A model generated the notes under the pieces. The model was not told the DNA's origin. It saw nothing but the letters and a program-made list of their open reading frames with translations, and did no database searches. This document shows positions 1 to 11,000 of a stretch of DNA of 64,000 bases, piece after piece. Numbering within the stretch: position 1 is the stretch's first letter; every line of letters begins with the position of its first letter. A program made the position numbers and the translations under genes. The DNA comes from Jaapia argillacea MUCL 33604 (taxonomy: Eukaryota; Basidiomycota; Agaricomycetes; Jaapiales; Jaapiaceae): positions 12,192 through 76,191 of the forward strand of contig KL197742.1 in assembly GCA_000697665.1 (NCBI GenBank), read 5' to 3'.

Positions 1-139
1 AGGTACGTCAAACCGACCTCAATCAATGACAAGGTGACCTCGAGTGCGAGACCGTTGTCGTGCCTCTGAATCGACCTCTGGAAAACATCCCCCCGGTATG
101 GTGGTGTACGTGGATTCTCCCAGTTCACACTGTGCATCG

Positions 140-2160
140 ATGTTGAGAACCCGTGATCAAGAATCGCGCACCAGGAATGAGCCTCAAGATTGTCAACCTA
201 GGACGGGGTAGCCTGATGGGCTATCAAGGCTCGATCACTACCTCATTTCCTCATCCCACCCATCCTCCTCCCTTCCCCAATCCCCGCCGCCACCAATACA
301 CTGCTCTCGCCATTCCGCTCCTCACTCTTCACCCACCACTCCTTCACCACTCGTATCCTCCGAGATGAATACACCTTGGCGTGGTCTTGGCTACAGCCTT
401 ACGGGTTGTTGGAGGTGCATTCTGTCGGTGAGATCGTCAAGGTCGATGGGGGCACTGTTGTGGAGTAGGTTGAGCCGTATTTCGAGGGAAGGGCTAGGAC
501 GCTCAGAGTCTCAAGGATCCAGTGCGTATACCCACACCATTATCGATCTTTTGCGTGTTGATTGACGGAAAATGTAGCTCATCAAGAATGTCATCCTCCT
601 CCAACAGACCAACAATGTCAAAACATGATTCTCCCCCCCTCAGTTCTTTCCCCTACAATCGCAGTTCGGAGTGTCACCTCTTTATCGATAAAGAAGGCTG
701 AGTGGGAGAGAAGTTGGGCAGTTGTGTCGGAAGGGGTGTTGAGACTTTGTATAGACCGGAAGGTATGTCGTTCACTTGGTGTAGTCTATTTTTTCGAGCC
801 CCTCTGGCTCTAAGTTTCCACCTGGTAGTTGTTGGCTACCGTTTCAACCCTTTCCTCTTCACGAACTAAGTGTTACCTCATCTTCCCCTCCAGGGCCTTG
901 CCTCAGGTCAGTCATGGCACCTCTCGACCCTTCACGCCCTCCACTGCTCTGAACATCTCTCAACAGCAGTAGTCTCCTCCTCATCGACCTCTGCTACAAT
1001 CACTTCAACTCAGACGACTCGGTGGAATTGAAAACATTTCATCACATACACGAAATTCACTCGAGGACATCCCGTAGGACGAAACGTATATCTCTCCTTG
1101 GGACATGGTAGTGGGAGTCATCCTCTTGGTAGTGCTGGCAATAGCGGTGGAAGAGGGGCGACAGCGGGAGGGTGTCTGCACCTATTTCGCCATTGTCACG
1201 AGTGGGTTTGTTACTTCCCCTCAGGCGTATCGTTTGGAAGTGCGGGTGGAGGTGGAGGATAGGGGTGTTTACAGGCCAGGGGGCTCACGGGCTAGGAGAG
1301 GGAGTTTGTCTAGTTTGTTTGAGTGAGTGGGTCGGGAGGTGCAGGGAGTTCGTTGGGTGAGAAGGAGAGAGGGAGGGATCAGGAGGGTAGGAAGGATCAG
1401 GCCAGGGAGGGGAACAAGATGGTGGGAACAAGAAGAAGGATAAGGAGGAAGGTACAATTTGAATTGTATTAGATTTGTTGGATGAGTTTGGTACGTTTTC
1501 ATTTCTTGGTAGTTGTTATTTGATTCGTGACTGATCCGTCTCTGGTGTAGCATATACGAGCCTTTTGAGGATCTTACACCTGCATTCCGGACCTCATTTG
1601 TCGTCATCCTTCCCCCCGGCCTGCAGTGACTTCTTCACATCCTTTTACTCGTACGTTGAATCCATCGACCTCTTACTCTGGATTAACATCAAAGCCTTTA
1701 ACGACAACTTCTTCTGTATCAACGGGAACTATTTCGTCGTTCTCTACTATTTCGTCCATGTCGACGGCGACTGCCACTTCGAACCTCTCTGCTCCGGCGA
1801 CCAGTTCAAATTGCCCAGCTCCGAGTAAATCGAACTCGAATCCTAATCTTCGCCCAGCTACGGCTTCTAATGCTGGGTTATCAGCGCATATGCGTACTAT
1901 GTCTGTTTCGGCTTCGGTTCGACTGGCTACATCTGTGGGAGTTTTGCCGTCGGGTTCTGTGGGTGTTCGACCGAGTATGCTGACTGCTTCGAGCCTTAAT
2001 CATGTTTCTGCTGTTGCTAAAGGGAGGGTGAGGTCGGGGAGGGAGCCGTACCCTACTTGGAGGGTGAGGACGGTGAGGAAGGCGAGACGGGTTGGGATAG
2101 GTGTGCTCGAAGGTTTGAGTCGGACTTGGTGTTGGGTTTCGGTTTGGAATGAGAGGTTGG
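140..2160 (+). pseudogene. Decayed copy A of the F-box/PH-gene block
   Basis: This stretch is a broken relative of the 7.2-10.4 kb region. Bases 140-235 (minus strand) still read as LRLIPGARFLITGSQHRCTV, matching the F-box pseudogene at 7.2 kb. They then jump directly into sequence like exon 1 of the PH gene (parent about 8.45 kb). From there the order follows the parent: exon 1 end (365-520), start of the PH domain (about 655-765, SLSIKKAEWERSW), the Gly-rich part (about 1040-1470), and exon 4 (about 1550-2160, LRILHLHSGPHLSS). Frames are interrupted by stops and indels, although parent splice sites such as that near 1550 are still visible. No intact product is expected. The 1-140 stretch upstream shows nothing recognisable. 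Confidence 0.8.
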
Positions 2161-2214
2161 TGGGGATTGTTGCTCAACCTATGGGTGTGTTGAACAAGGA
2201 GGGGTTGACGGAAC

Positions 2215-2445
2215 ATGGTAGCGGCGACTCTGGCTCCGATTCGGACTCGACCCAACCTTCCAGTAACGAATCCGATTCTGGCTCCTACTCGACAAAATAT
2301 TACAGGAGCCAATCTGATGCTGGCTCTCACTCGACGAAGCATTCAAACAACGGGTCCGAGTCCGATGGCTCCGATTCGACAAGATGTTTTAGCGATGAAT
2401 CCGACTCTGGCTCCAACTCGACAAACAACTCCGACATCACCAACG
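2215..2445 (+). repeat. Degenerate Ser/Asp-coding minisatellite
   Basis: A low-complexity stretch has repeated units built on gattctggctccnactcgac, several copies in imperfect register. In one open frame it encodes Ser/Asp/Asn-rich text (SDSGSYSTK, SDAGSHSTK, SDGSDSTR, SDSGSNSTN). It lies exactly between the PH-gene remnant and the old-yellow-enzyme remnant, so it may mark the junction where the two were joined. The repeat itself is directly visible; its origin is inference. Confidence 0.6.
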
Positions 2446-2479
2446 AAAACTCTACTCATGATTATAATGGTCGTATCCA

Positions 2480-2905
2480 GCCTACGGAGATGACGAAGGA
2501 GGTGATTGATCAGGTTGTGAAGGCTTCTGATGATGCTGCTCGACGGGCGGTCAAGGCAGGGTTTGACGTTGTTGAGATTGACTGCGGATTGGGTACGTCG
2601 AGATGGGGAACCCGCTTTTTTCTGTCCTTTTACTTAGGTTAGGGTTTGATTTAGGAAGCCTGTTCAGTTTGTTCCTGAACCCGAATGTCAATCGCCGGAC
2701 GGATCGGTATGGGGGGACGTTTGAGGGAAGGATGGGGTTGGTTTTGGAGGCTGTTGATCGTGTACGTGCCGTCGTTCCGGATAGTATGCCGTTTTTCGTT
2801 TGGTAAGTTTTCGTTTCGAAAGGCGAACCATCGACCATAGATTGAAGGAGCTGTTCTTTGTGCTTTGTAGGGTTTCACCAAAGGATGGACTTCGACCGTT
2901 TGGGA
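2480..2905 (+). pseudogene. Fragment of an old yellow enzyme (NADH:flavin oxidoreductase)
   Basis: Two exon-like pieces match the C-terminal half of the FMN-dependent old-yellow-enzyme barrel. The first (about 2485-2590) reads AARRAVKAGFDVVEIDCG, like the family segment before the usual GAHGYLLxQF motif. After a 60-bp intron-like gap (ends ttag near 2655), the second reads NVNRRTDRYGGTFEGRM and continues to VPDSMPFFVW at about 2801, followed by a GT..AG gap (gtaagt at 2802, ttgtag at 2870). The family motif SPxxNxRtDeYGGs is therefore well kept. The N-terminal half and the end of the barrel are absent, and the reading frame enters from an unrelated Ser-rich repeat. It is a gene fragment, not a working enzyme. 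Confidence 0.75.
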
Positions 2906-3019
2906 TGCACGTGACTCGCCCGAACTCACCGAGAGTGCCCTAAGACGTTAGAAACGGCGCTGCGAGCAATGGAAGGCATTTTTTTTTGAATCAGGAACAA
3001 CCCGAATACGGCTAAATAA

Positions 3020-4180
3020 TCCAGAAAGTCGAACCTAGGAGGGAATGGGCTCGGAGCCATGGGCTCGCAGAGCCCAAAGCCTTTCAGCCACCATTCGGAG
3101 AGTCCCGCGGGCTCGCAGCCAAATCGGGTGGGCTCTCTGTCCCGACGTCCCGACGCGTCGCAAACAATCCACAACGCGTGCCCGCCGCGTTTGTTGATTC
3201 CCATCATCGGCGCTCGTCGAGCCCATCACTATATGCATGCGTCACTCAACAGACCTCCACCCCACCCAACAACACGTGGTTACCTCGTCACCCTCATGGT
3301 CCCCTGCGACGCGTCCTGGCGGCGCGTTCCCGACGCGAACGGCGCCCCCTATCACGCTGACCGGTTCATTTGCTGGTGTCTCGTTCGTGGCAAATTTTGT
3401 GATGTCGAGGTAAGTTTTATGCCATGCCAGCATCCCTGATGCATGCCGATGCCGATGCTCGTTTTGCGTCCACTAACCTTGAATGCCTCATTCACACCTT
3501 ACCACCACTTCACACCTTTCTATTCCCTACTTCATGAGTCTTGCTCTGTGCCCTTCATCCCCATTTACATTCGCTTTTTTTTTCTCCCTCTCCACTCTCC
3601 CCCTCTCCCCACTCCCCCCCTCCCTTCCATCTCTCCTCCCTGTCACATCCCAAATTTTCTCCTTCCCTCCCCCTTCTCCCTTCCAACTTCTCCTCCCCCT
3701 TGCCCTTTCTCCCCCCTATCTTCCTGCTCCTCATCTCCCTCCATTCCCTCCTCCTACCTCTTCCTCTCTCTCATCCCCAACCTCTATTAGGGCTCCCTGT
3801 GGCATCTGTATAACAATGAATATATTTTCGATTTTTTAATCATTTAATTGACCCTGTACAATCCATTTGTAAAGTAAGCCTGCTGAAACCAAAACTGAAC
3901 TATTTGATAATGTGAGATGTCCACACTCTCCATATAAGCCAAAATTTACGAAAATCTATTAAATTTCGTGGCAGGACAACGATACATCCGTTGTCGTCGT
4001 CGGAAACGACGAGCAGGAAGGTTTAAGCTTTGACGCGATCAGACCACGCGTCGTTCCTTTCCATATTGGGATTATCCAGTATTTCCACGCGCCTCGCAAA
4101 TCACCGGGCTCTGGACTCTGGGCTCCCAGAGCCTGGGCTCCGAGCCCAATCCCTCCTAGTCTCGACGTTCCCAAATAATC
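3020..4180. mobile_element. Possible short non-autonomous element with terminal inverted repeats
   Basis: Two arms about 1.1 kb apart are imperfect inverted repeats. The left arm (3023-3062) contains ctaggagggaatgggctcgg. The right arm (about 4130-4170), read on the minus strand, contains ctaggagggattgggctcgg, and flanking bases extend the match to about 35 bp. The outer edges are not sharp and no target-site duplication was identified. The interior has no transposase: only GC-rich text at 3100-3430 and a pyrimidine tract. It resembles a MITE-like relic, but two inverted copies of another short repeat would look the same. Confidence 0.35.
3495..3790. repeat. Polypyrimidine (CT-rich) tract
   Basis: Nearly 300 bp consist almost entirely of C and T on the plus strand, with runs such as ctccccctctcccc. 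Open frames across it encode only Pro/Ser/Leu/Phe-rich text and are a by-product of the composition. It lies inside the interval bounded by the inverted repeats at 3.02 and 4.18 kb. Confidence 0.8.
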
Positions 4181-4887
4181 GGAGCAAGCAAAAAAGTAAC
4201 ACAAAAATCGAAAGGGCGCTTCGCGCCCGATATCCCTGGCCAACCCAAGGCGTGACAGCCCTATTTGGATTTCCCTTGCCATGACCGATTCATCCGAACC
4301 TCACCGTTTGTCTAGTTGGCAGAAAAGCATCATCGAAACAGACAGGATCAAGTTTCCGGACCGTGGCTATTTTAAGGAAGTAAATGAGGATCCGGAGGAC
4401 CTCGCAGACGAGGGGACTGGTGAAGTGATGTCGAGTTGAATTCTTGACGAATCATTGTACTATCGTATTGAATTATTTGTCTCTACATCATGTTGAATCA
4501 ACCTGGTCATTTGGGACATCATCAAGTCAAATTACTGGGGATCGGGGGTGGGTTCGACTGATGGAAAACAGTAGCTTGACGCTCCGAAACCCACGGCCCC
4601 CATCTTGGTAACCCGCGTCCTATCGGCCGTTTAAAATCCTATCTCCTCCGTATTGCGGTGTACCTTGGAGGGGACGTTGAGAGGTGGGGTGACCGAGTTC
4701 CGGGTGTGACCAAGTTCCCGAAGTTACACCCGATCTCGGCAAAATCGGCACCCGGTCATCCTAAAAACTCCGACATGTGCTCGAATGACCTACCAGCCCC
4801 ACCGGACCGTTCTCCTCATGCCTACGACGCCATCCTCTTTTCCAAGACCTCCTACAATTTGAGGAACCCAATACTACGAGTCGACCA
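4181..4887. other. Intergenic, no convincing gene
   Basis: The stretch holds a short hairpin (gggcgcttcgcgccc near 4217) and an open frame of 52 codons at 4281-4439 that resembles nothing known to me. Around 4440-4550 the DNA is AT-richer. The part next to 4888 is probably the promoter and leader of the trypsin-like gene. No motif there is strong enough to call. Confidence 0.5.
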
Positions 4888-6594
4888 ATGTCAGCCAATA
4901 TCGAACTAGCTTATATGCACCATTTTCCCCGACGCAATCCGCCTACCAATGCTCCCTACGTTCCTTCCGACGTCGAAGCGAGGAATTACTACTACGGCCT
5001 ACTATCTAAGCCCCGCTTTATTGCTCGTTCCAGTCCTGACGTCTGGATAAAGCCATCAGGCCCTGAAGCATACTTGCAACCGAAACAATTGACTCCTCTC
5101 GGAGCGCACCTTCTCAACGAAGTCTGGGAGAAGACTGTCGGTCCCGCCATGGATCGATATCTCCAGGGGAAGGGGGTTCAGAGTACCAGCATGAATCCGC
5201 TTCGCATCGGGATAGTTGGCCAATCTTCCCCTCCCGCCGTCATCTTCATAGGAGTCAACCCTGGCACTCTCTCTCACGAACTTGGCATCGAGGTTGCTGT
5301 CCATTGTCGATCGATCCTTGTCCGGAATGGTATCGACGATGTTCATGTCGAAATCCGTGAATCCAAGTTCACCCGTGCTGCCTTAATGTACAAGCCTGCC
5401 ATCAGCGCTAACCCCGCCACCGTCGTCCGCGAGTCCTTCTCCACTTCTCTAGGGCTCCCCATCTGCAACGAAAAGACCAGCAACTTTGAGGGAACTGGTG
5501 GCTTCTTCTTCATCGACCCTGCGAAGCCCGGCATCCTCTACCTCCTCACCACTAGGCACGTCTTATTTCACCCTGATAACGATCAAAACGAGCTCTACGA
5601 CTTCTACGATGGCACTGGTGCGCCTCGCAGGAACGTCATGATGTTGGGCGAGGCTGCCTTCAAGGCTCGTCTCAGGGATATCGAGGCTGCGATCCGTGTC
5701 AATCAGATCATTATCGATCAGCTCAACATGCGTTTGGTGCTGGTTAAAAAGGTGGGGGACGAAGACGACGCTACCGCACAGCGGAAGGCGGTCAAGTACA
5801 AGATAGATAAGGCGATCGAAGCGATCGAAGCATTCGAGAGGTTGCTCTCCGAAGTTATCAGAGATTGGCAGAAGGACGAGAACCGTGTCATTGGCCACGT
5901 TGTCTTGTCGCCCCCCATTGGTCTCGACGACGGCGACGACGGCTTTACCGATGATTGGGCGGTTGTCGAGATGCACCCCGACAAAATTGCCGGGCTGAAC
6001 TTCATTGGCAATGCCATTGACCTTAGCTACGTCCAGGTCAACGATCTTGTCACATGGATGTGCCCTCACCCCGCCAACCCTAGTTCGCTCCAGTACCAAG
6101 GCGACCCTCTTCTCCAGTGCTTCGGGACCGTCTCGGACCAGGAGATGTTCAGGCCTGATCCAAAGAACAAAGACCACGATAACGACTCGGCCATTATGGT
6201 CCTAAAGAACGGCAACACCTCCAAACTCACCATCGGCCGCTTAAACACCATCTGTGCCTTCGTTCGAGAATACATCAACGGCGTAGCCGGTGAGATGTCG
6301 AAGGAGGTATCCGTATTGCCTCGTGACTCGACGTCTGGCCCATTCTCCGCGCCTGGAGACTCTGGGTCTGTGGTTATCGACACCGTCGGCAGGATCTGCG
6401 GCATCATCACCGGCGGAGACGGAGCCGCTGACGACTTTGACTGCACTTTCATCACCTCCATCAACTTCCTCGTCAAGCGCTTGGCGGTGTTTGGCATCGA
6501 GGCCAATATCTTCCCCTTGCCAACCGATCTCTACTCCTGTCCCCAACACTTGCCGCCTCCTCGCTCAGCTTCTTCTTCGGTAGCGAGATTATAG
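4888..6594 (+). CDS. Trypsin-fold (chymotrypsin-like) peptidase domain protein
   Basis: A single-exon gene of 568 residues. The C-terminal two thirds carry the hallmarks of a chymotrypsin-fold serine peptidase: LLTTRHVLFH with His224, DDWAVVEMH with Asp356, and APGDSGSVV with Ser492. These are in the usual order and make a plausible catalytic triad, followed by the GRICGIITGG strand typical after the nucleophile. Between His and Asp is an insert of about 100 residues, rich in charged residues and probably helical (about 250-325). The first 200 residues match no domain I recognise. There is no signal peptide, so a cytosolic location is likely. Similar uncharacterised single-exon proteins are common in Agaricomycetes, which is recalled rather than searched. 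The ATG at 4888 is the first in frame. Activity and substrate are unknown. Confidence 0.8.
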   Translation: MSANIELAYMHHFPRRNPPTNAPYVPSDVEARNYYYGLLSKPRFIARSSPDVWIKPSGPEAYLQPKQLTPLGAHLLNEVWEKTVGPAMDRYLQGKGVQSTSMNPLRIGIVGQSSPPAVIFIGVNPGTLSHELGIEVAVHCRSILVRNGIDDVHVEIRESKFTRAALMYKPAISANPATVVRESFSTSLGLPICNEKTSNFEGTGGFFFIDPAKPGILYLLTTRHVLFHPDNDQNELYDFYDGTGAPRRNVMMLGEAAFKARLRDIEAAIRVNQIIIDQLNMRLVLVKKVGDEDDATAQRKAVKYKIDKAIEAIEAFERLLSEVIRDWQKDENRVIGHVVLSPPIGLDDGDDGFTDDWAVVEMHPDKIAGLNFIGNAIDLSYVQVNDLVTWMCPHPANPSSLQYQGDPLLQCFGTVSDQEMFRPDPKNKDHDNDSAIMVLKNGNTSKLTIGRLNTICAFVREYINGVAGEMSKEVSVLPRDSTSGPFSAPGDSGSVVIDTVGRICGIITGGDGAADDFDCTFITSINFLVKRLAVFGIEANIFPLPTDLYSCPQHLPPPRSASSSVARL

Positions 6595-7145
6595 ATAAGG
6601 CTTGTCGTCGAGTCGTGATGTGCTTTTGCGAGGCGGAGTTCCTTGCCATTAGTTGTTTGGTGTCATTTGGGAAGACGAGGACGATAACGTTGGATGAAAG
6701 GAAGGGAGGGTAAGATGGGAAGGGAAGAGCGTACAAATATGGATTAATGAGACGTGGGGCGGGAGGAAGATGGGGGAGAGTCGTGCACGAGAGAAGTAAA
6801 CATGGTTACTCGCCACTTCCTATACTCTAAACTCTCCTCGTCCAACGAATCATCATGAGTCTCTTTCTTTATTGCTGTTTTCTTTACTGTTTTCATATAT
6901 ACTGTAAATCACACTTTTCCTTTGTATTATTTGAAATTATATAGCTCCAAAACGGTGGGAGGCATAGTTGTGATCTGAGATTTAGCGTAGATTTTGTACG
7001 CAGAATGCGAAGAGAAGCGCGACCACGTTGCCGGGGAGCCGTGCAATGAGACCAAGCTCCGATCATTTGACTCGTCTGAATCTATTGCGAGAGTAAAAGG
7101 TGAATTGCGGAAATGCATCACGATAAAGGGCTGCCAGTGAGATTG
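6595..7145. other. Intergenic, possible tail of F-box pseudogene
   Basis: AT-rich DNA after the trypsin-like gene (6830-6950) probably contains its 3' end. The 6930-7145 part has minus-strand open text that could be a decayed continuation of the F-box pseudogene, but no diagnostic motif is left. Nothing else was seen. Confidence 0.4.
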
Positions 7146-7675
7146 TTAGGGGAAGGCAGGGATTAACGCTGAGGGCGTACAACCCAAATCCCAAAGATCC
7201 ACGGTGCATCTATGTTGGGAACCAGTGAGCAAGACTCGTCCACCGGGAAGTAGCCTCAGCGTCATCAAACGAGGAAGAGGTAAACCAGATGGGCCATCAA
7301 GGCTGAGTAGTCGGGTGGAAATGGGTATCAGCTTTTTGTGTCCTTTGTTCAAAGATTTTCGGATTAGGGAAACGAATCGGCGGGGGTGATGGCGAGGTAT
7401 TCCAGCTGGGTCAACGACATTGTCCCTGTTTGAAAAGATGGCCCGTTTCCTTTGGATGTGGAGAGGATAGCATGGGCGGCGTCCATCCAGACTACTCGCT
7501 GAAGACTTGCTTCGCGAAGGGATTTACAACACTGACGTGAGGATTAGTGATTGAGAACGGGACACATGATGATGATCTGGGTACGAACCCGACGAAGATT
7601 GAGGATTTCATGGGGATCCAGGTGTGACAAGATTCGAACGAGGATATCAGTGCAGAGGTTTAGTAGCGAACTCAT
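7146..7675 (-). pseudogene. F-box/WD-like protein, frameshifted and truncated
   Basis: On the minus strand an F-box start is clear from 7675 (LCTDILVRILSHLDPHEIL). It is followed by a short intron (gttcgt..cgtcag) and the usual CCKSLREASLQRVVWMDA continuation. The frame then shifts by one base near a run of C (about 7400), after LEYLAIT, and resumes in another frame as PRRFVSLIRK, PISTRLLSL and LLPGGRVLLTGS..VDLWDLG. A stop follows at 7146, where the family would still have several hundred residues of propeller-like sequence; the paralogue at 31.2-32.9 kb has 510 residues. Frameshift plus truncation make it a pseudogene. It lies head to head with the PH gene. Confidence 0.7.
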
Positions 7676-8040
7676 CGCAACAAATCGCCCTCGTACTACG
7701 AGATCCAGGTTTAATGCCATTCAGGACCTCGTATTACGTCCGACAGTCTGGGTGAGGTAGACGAGAGATAACGTTAACGCCATGAGGATAGCCATCACTT
7801 CAAAGTTCGAGCTTGAAGCAGGCAATTCGGTTCGGGAATCGGGAGGATGTTTAGAATTTGATATCTCGACTTGTGATGTCCCTGTTGTTCTCGAGGATAT
7901 CCAGAATGTCTTCGTCGTCGTCGCCATCGTCGTCGACCACTTGAACTCGACCACCATCCACGCCAGCCCATCTTACAGCTATCATTCATCCACCATCGCT
8001 TAGACTAGCCGGACCACTTACCACTCGCGCTGGGAACATC
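7676..8040. promoter_or_regulatory. Upstream region of the PH-domain gene
   Basis: This 365-bp gap lies between the F-box pseudogene start and the PH gene ATG. It has a pyrimidine-rich patch close to the ATG (8000-8040). No TATA box or other defined motif can be named, and the short open frames here look random. Confidence 0.35.
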
Positions 8041-11000
8041 ATGGATCCAGACACGCCGCCACACCAAATCATCCCCCTCTCCTTCCGCTACATCCCATAT
8101 GATCTCTACTTGACAACACACGTAGACTCCTCCTGGAAGGTCAAACAACTCAAACAATACATTTTATCGAAATGTATTGATCCTGGTGTGTATAAACGAA
8201 GTAAAGCGCCAGATCCTCCGTCTCACAGACCACTTTCGCCTATTACGTTTGCTGGGCTGTTGGCTGGCGGGAATGGGAAGGGTGTTGAAGGAGACGAAGG
8301 AGAGGAGAGGGAAGGGGAGGAGGCGGATACAGAGAAGAGGGGAAAGAGAAGTGAGGATGGGTTACTTGGAGGGTTGGATGATGAAGACGACGAGGATGAA
8401 CGAGGGTATTGTTTCGCGAATGGAAGTACTTATGCCAGGACCTCAATCCCTTCCTCCCTTCCCTCGTCGTACCCTTCATCCTCCTCTCCTCCGCCCACCC
8501 CCGCCGCCACCAACACACCGCTCTCGCCATTCCATTATTCCCTATTTACACTTCTCTCCTTCTCCACCACCCGTATACTCCAGGATGAATATACCTTGGC
8601 GTGGTATGGGCTACAACCTTACGAGCTGGTGGAAATGCATCCTGTCGGTGGGATCGTCAAGGTTGATAGGGGCATCGTTGCGAAATACGTCGAGCCTTAT
8701 TTCGAGGGGAGGGTGAGGACACTCAGAGTCGTTTGGAAAGAGGTTAAGGATCCAGTGCGTACACCTTCTCCTTCTTTTGTTTCTTGTTTAACGCTCTATG
8801 TTGCTTTGTTTGATGGGTGATGTAGGCAGACCAACGAAAAGACGCCTCGTCGATAGCGTCCTCCTCCAATAGACTAACGAAATCAAAACCCGATTCTCTA
8901 CCGTTTTCAGACCCTTCGCCTATAATCCCAGTTCGGAGTTCCCCTTCTTTACCGATAAAGAAGAGCAGTAAGATTGAGTGGAGGGAGAGGTGGGTGGTCA
9001 TTTCGGGTGGGGTGTTGAGGCTTTGTAAAGATCGCAAGGTAAGTTTCGTTTTCATGATGTTGGTAGTCTCGCTCCCCATAGCACGTGTTTGGCTACCTCC
9101 GATCCCTTTTTTAATTACTCAAACACTTATTAACCCCCGTTACTCCCCTTCCCCGCGTCTCAGGACCCCTCCTCGGGCCAGTCATGGCCCCTCTCAACCC
9201 TCCACGCCCTCCGCGGCTCCGAGCATCTCTCCAAAGCAGTTGTCTCATCCTCTTCATCCTCCTCCACCACACTTCCATCAACCCCAGACGACCAAACCAA
9301 ATCAAAGCATTCCATTATATGTGCGAAATTCACTCAAGGACACCCGGTGGGACGCAATGTCCATTTTTCTCTGGGACATGGCGCTGGCGGTGGTGGGAAT
9401 CATACCTCGAGTAATGGTGGGAGGGTTGGGACGGGTGGAGGCGGGGTGATGTCGGCACCTACCTCGCCGTTGTCACCGCCACCGAATTTGTTCACGAGTG
9501 GGTTTGTTAGTTCGCCTCAGGCGTATTCATTTGGGAGTGCCGGGGGAGGGGGAGGGGAGGGGTATTTACAGGCTGGGGGGGATTTGTGGGCAAGGAGAGG
9601 GAGCTTGCCTAGCTTGTTTGAGGGAAGTGGGTTGGGAGGTCCGGGGGGTGAAAAGGAGAAAGGGAAGGATGTGGATGGTAGAAAGGATAAGGACGGGGAG
9701 GGGAAGAAGGATAGTGGGAAGAAGGAGAAGGAAAAGGAGGAAGATGCGATCTGGATCGTGTTAGATTTGTTGGATGAGTGTGGTACGTTAATATTTTTTT
9801 CTCTTCGTACTTGTGATTTGATTTGTGACTGACGCATTTTTGGTGTAGCGTATACAAGTCTTTTGAGGATCTTACACCTGCATTCCGGGCCTCATCTGTC
9901 GTCTTCCTTCCTCCCTCGGCCTGCATCGACTTCTTCAAATCCTTCCACGCACACTTCGAATTCGTCGACGTCTTACTCTGGGTTAATCTCGAAACCTTCA
10001 TCCACAACTTCTTCCGTATCAACGGGAACTAGTTCGTCGTTCTCTACCATTTCGTCCCTGTCGACGGCGACGGCCACTTCGAAACTCTCCACTCCAACTA
10101 CCAATTCGAATCGCCCGGCTCCGAGTAAATCAAACTCGAATCCTAATCTTAATCGTCCGGCTACGGCTTCTAATCCTGGCTTATCGGTACATATGCGGGC
10201 TACGTCTGTTTCGCCTTTGGTTCGACCGGCTACTTCTGTGGGGGTACCGTCAGCTTCTGTGGGTGTTCGACCGAGTATAATTACTGGTTCGAGTCTTAAT
10301 CATGTTGCTGCTAATGGGAGGGAGAGGTTGGGGAGGGAGCCGTACCCTGCTTGGAGGGTGGGGATGGTGAGGAAGGCGAGACAGGTCGGGATGGGTGGGC
10401 TTGGAGGGTTGAGTGGGGCTTGGTGTTGGGTTTTGTTTGGGAATGAGGGGATCGGGAAGAGGAGGGAGGAGGGTGTGGGTGTGGGGTTGGAGGTTGGGTC
10501 CGGGGTTGGACGAGGGAAGATGGAGGGGGGAGATATAGAGGAGAGTGTTTTGGGTGATTTGGATCGGGATGAAATCGAGTGTGGAGAGGATGAAGTTGGG
10601 TTGAGTGAGGATCGTGAGGGGAGGGAAGGGAGGGATGAAGAGGATGTTTATGATGATCCTACACCGGGGTATAAAGAGGAATCGTTGAGAAGGGAGGCGA
10701 TGTCACTTTCGTTGACGTTGTCGCATCATGATGAGGAAGGAGAGGGAGAGGAAGATAGTGAGATGGAGTGGGAGGGGTGGGTTGAGGATGTTGTGTTGAG
10801 GCTTGAGAGGGAGAAGGAGGGCGTTGGGGTTGGTGTTGGTGTTGGTGGGCATGGGTATGGAGAAAGAGAAGGTTGGGGGTTGGGAGTGGGAGCTGGTGAA
10901 ACTGATCTTGGTGAGTTGTGCCTTTCTTTCTGTGTGGGGAGGTTTCGGTTTTCGCGGGATTCTTCTTCATCCTTTCATTTGAACCTGCTGTTCGAGGCAA

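Noticed and set aside
3443-3840. Three overlapping Pro/Ser-rich open frames of 90-118 codons
   Set aside because: They are produced by the CT-rich tract in all frames and show no family motif.
8243-8530. Antisense and alternative-frame ORFs in exon 1 of the PH gene
   Set aside because: The plus-strand frame from 8041 continues through in-phase splices to 11913, and the others are shadows of its GA-rich stretch.
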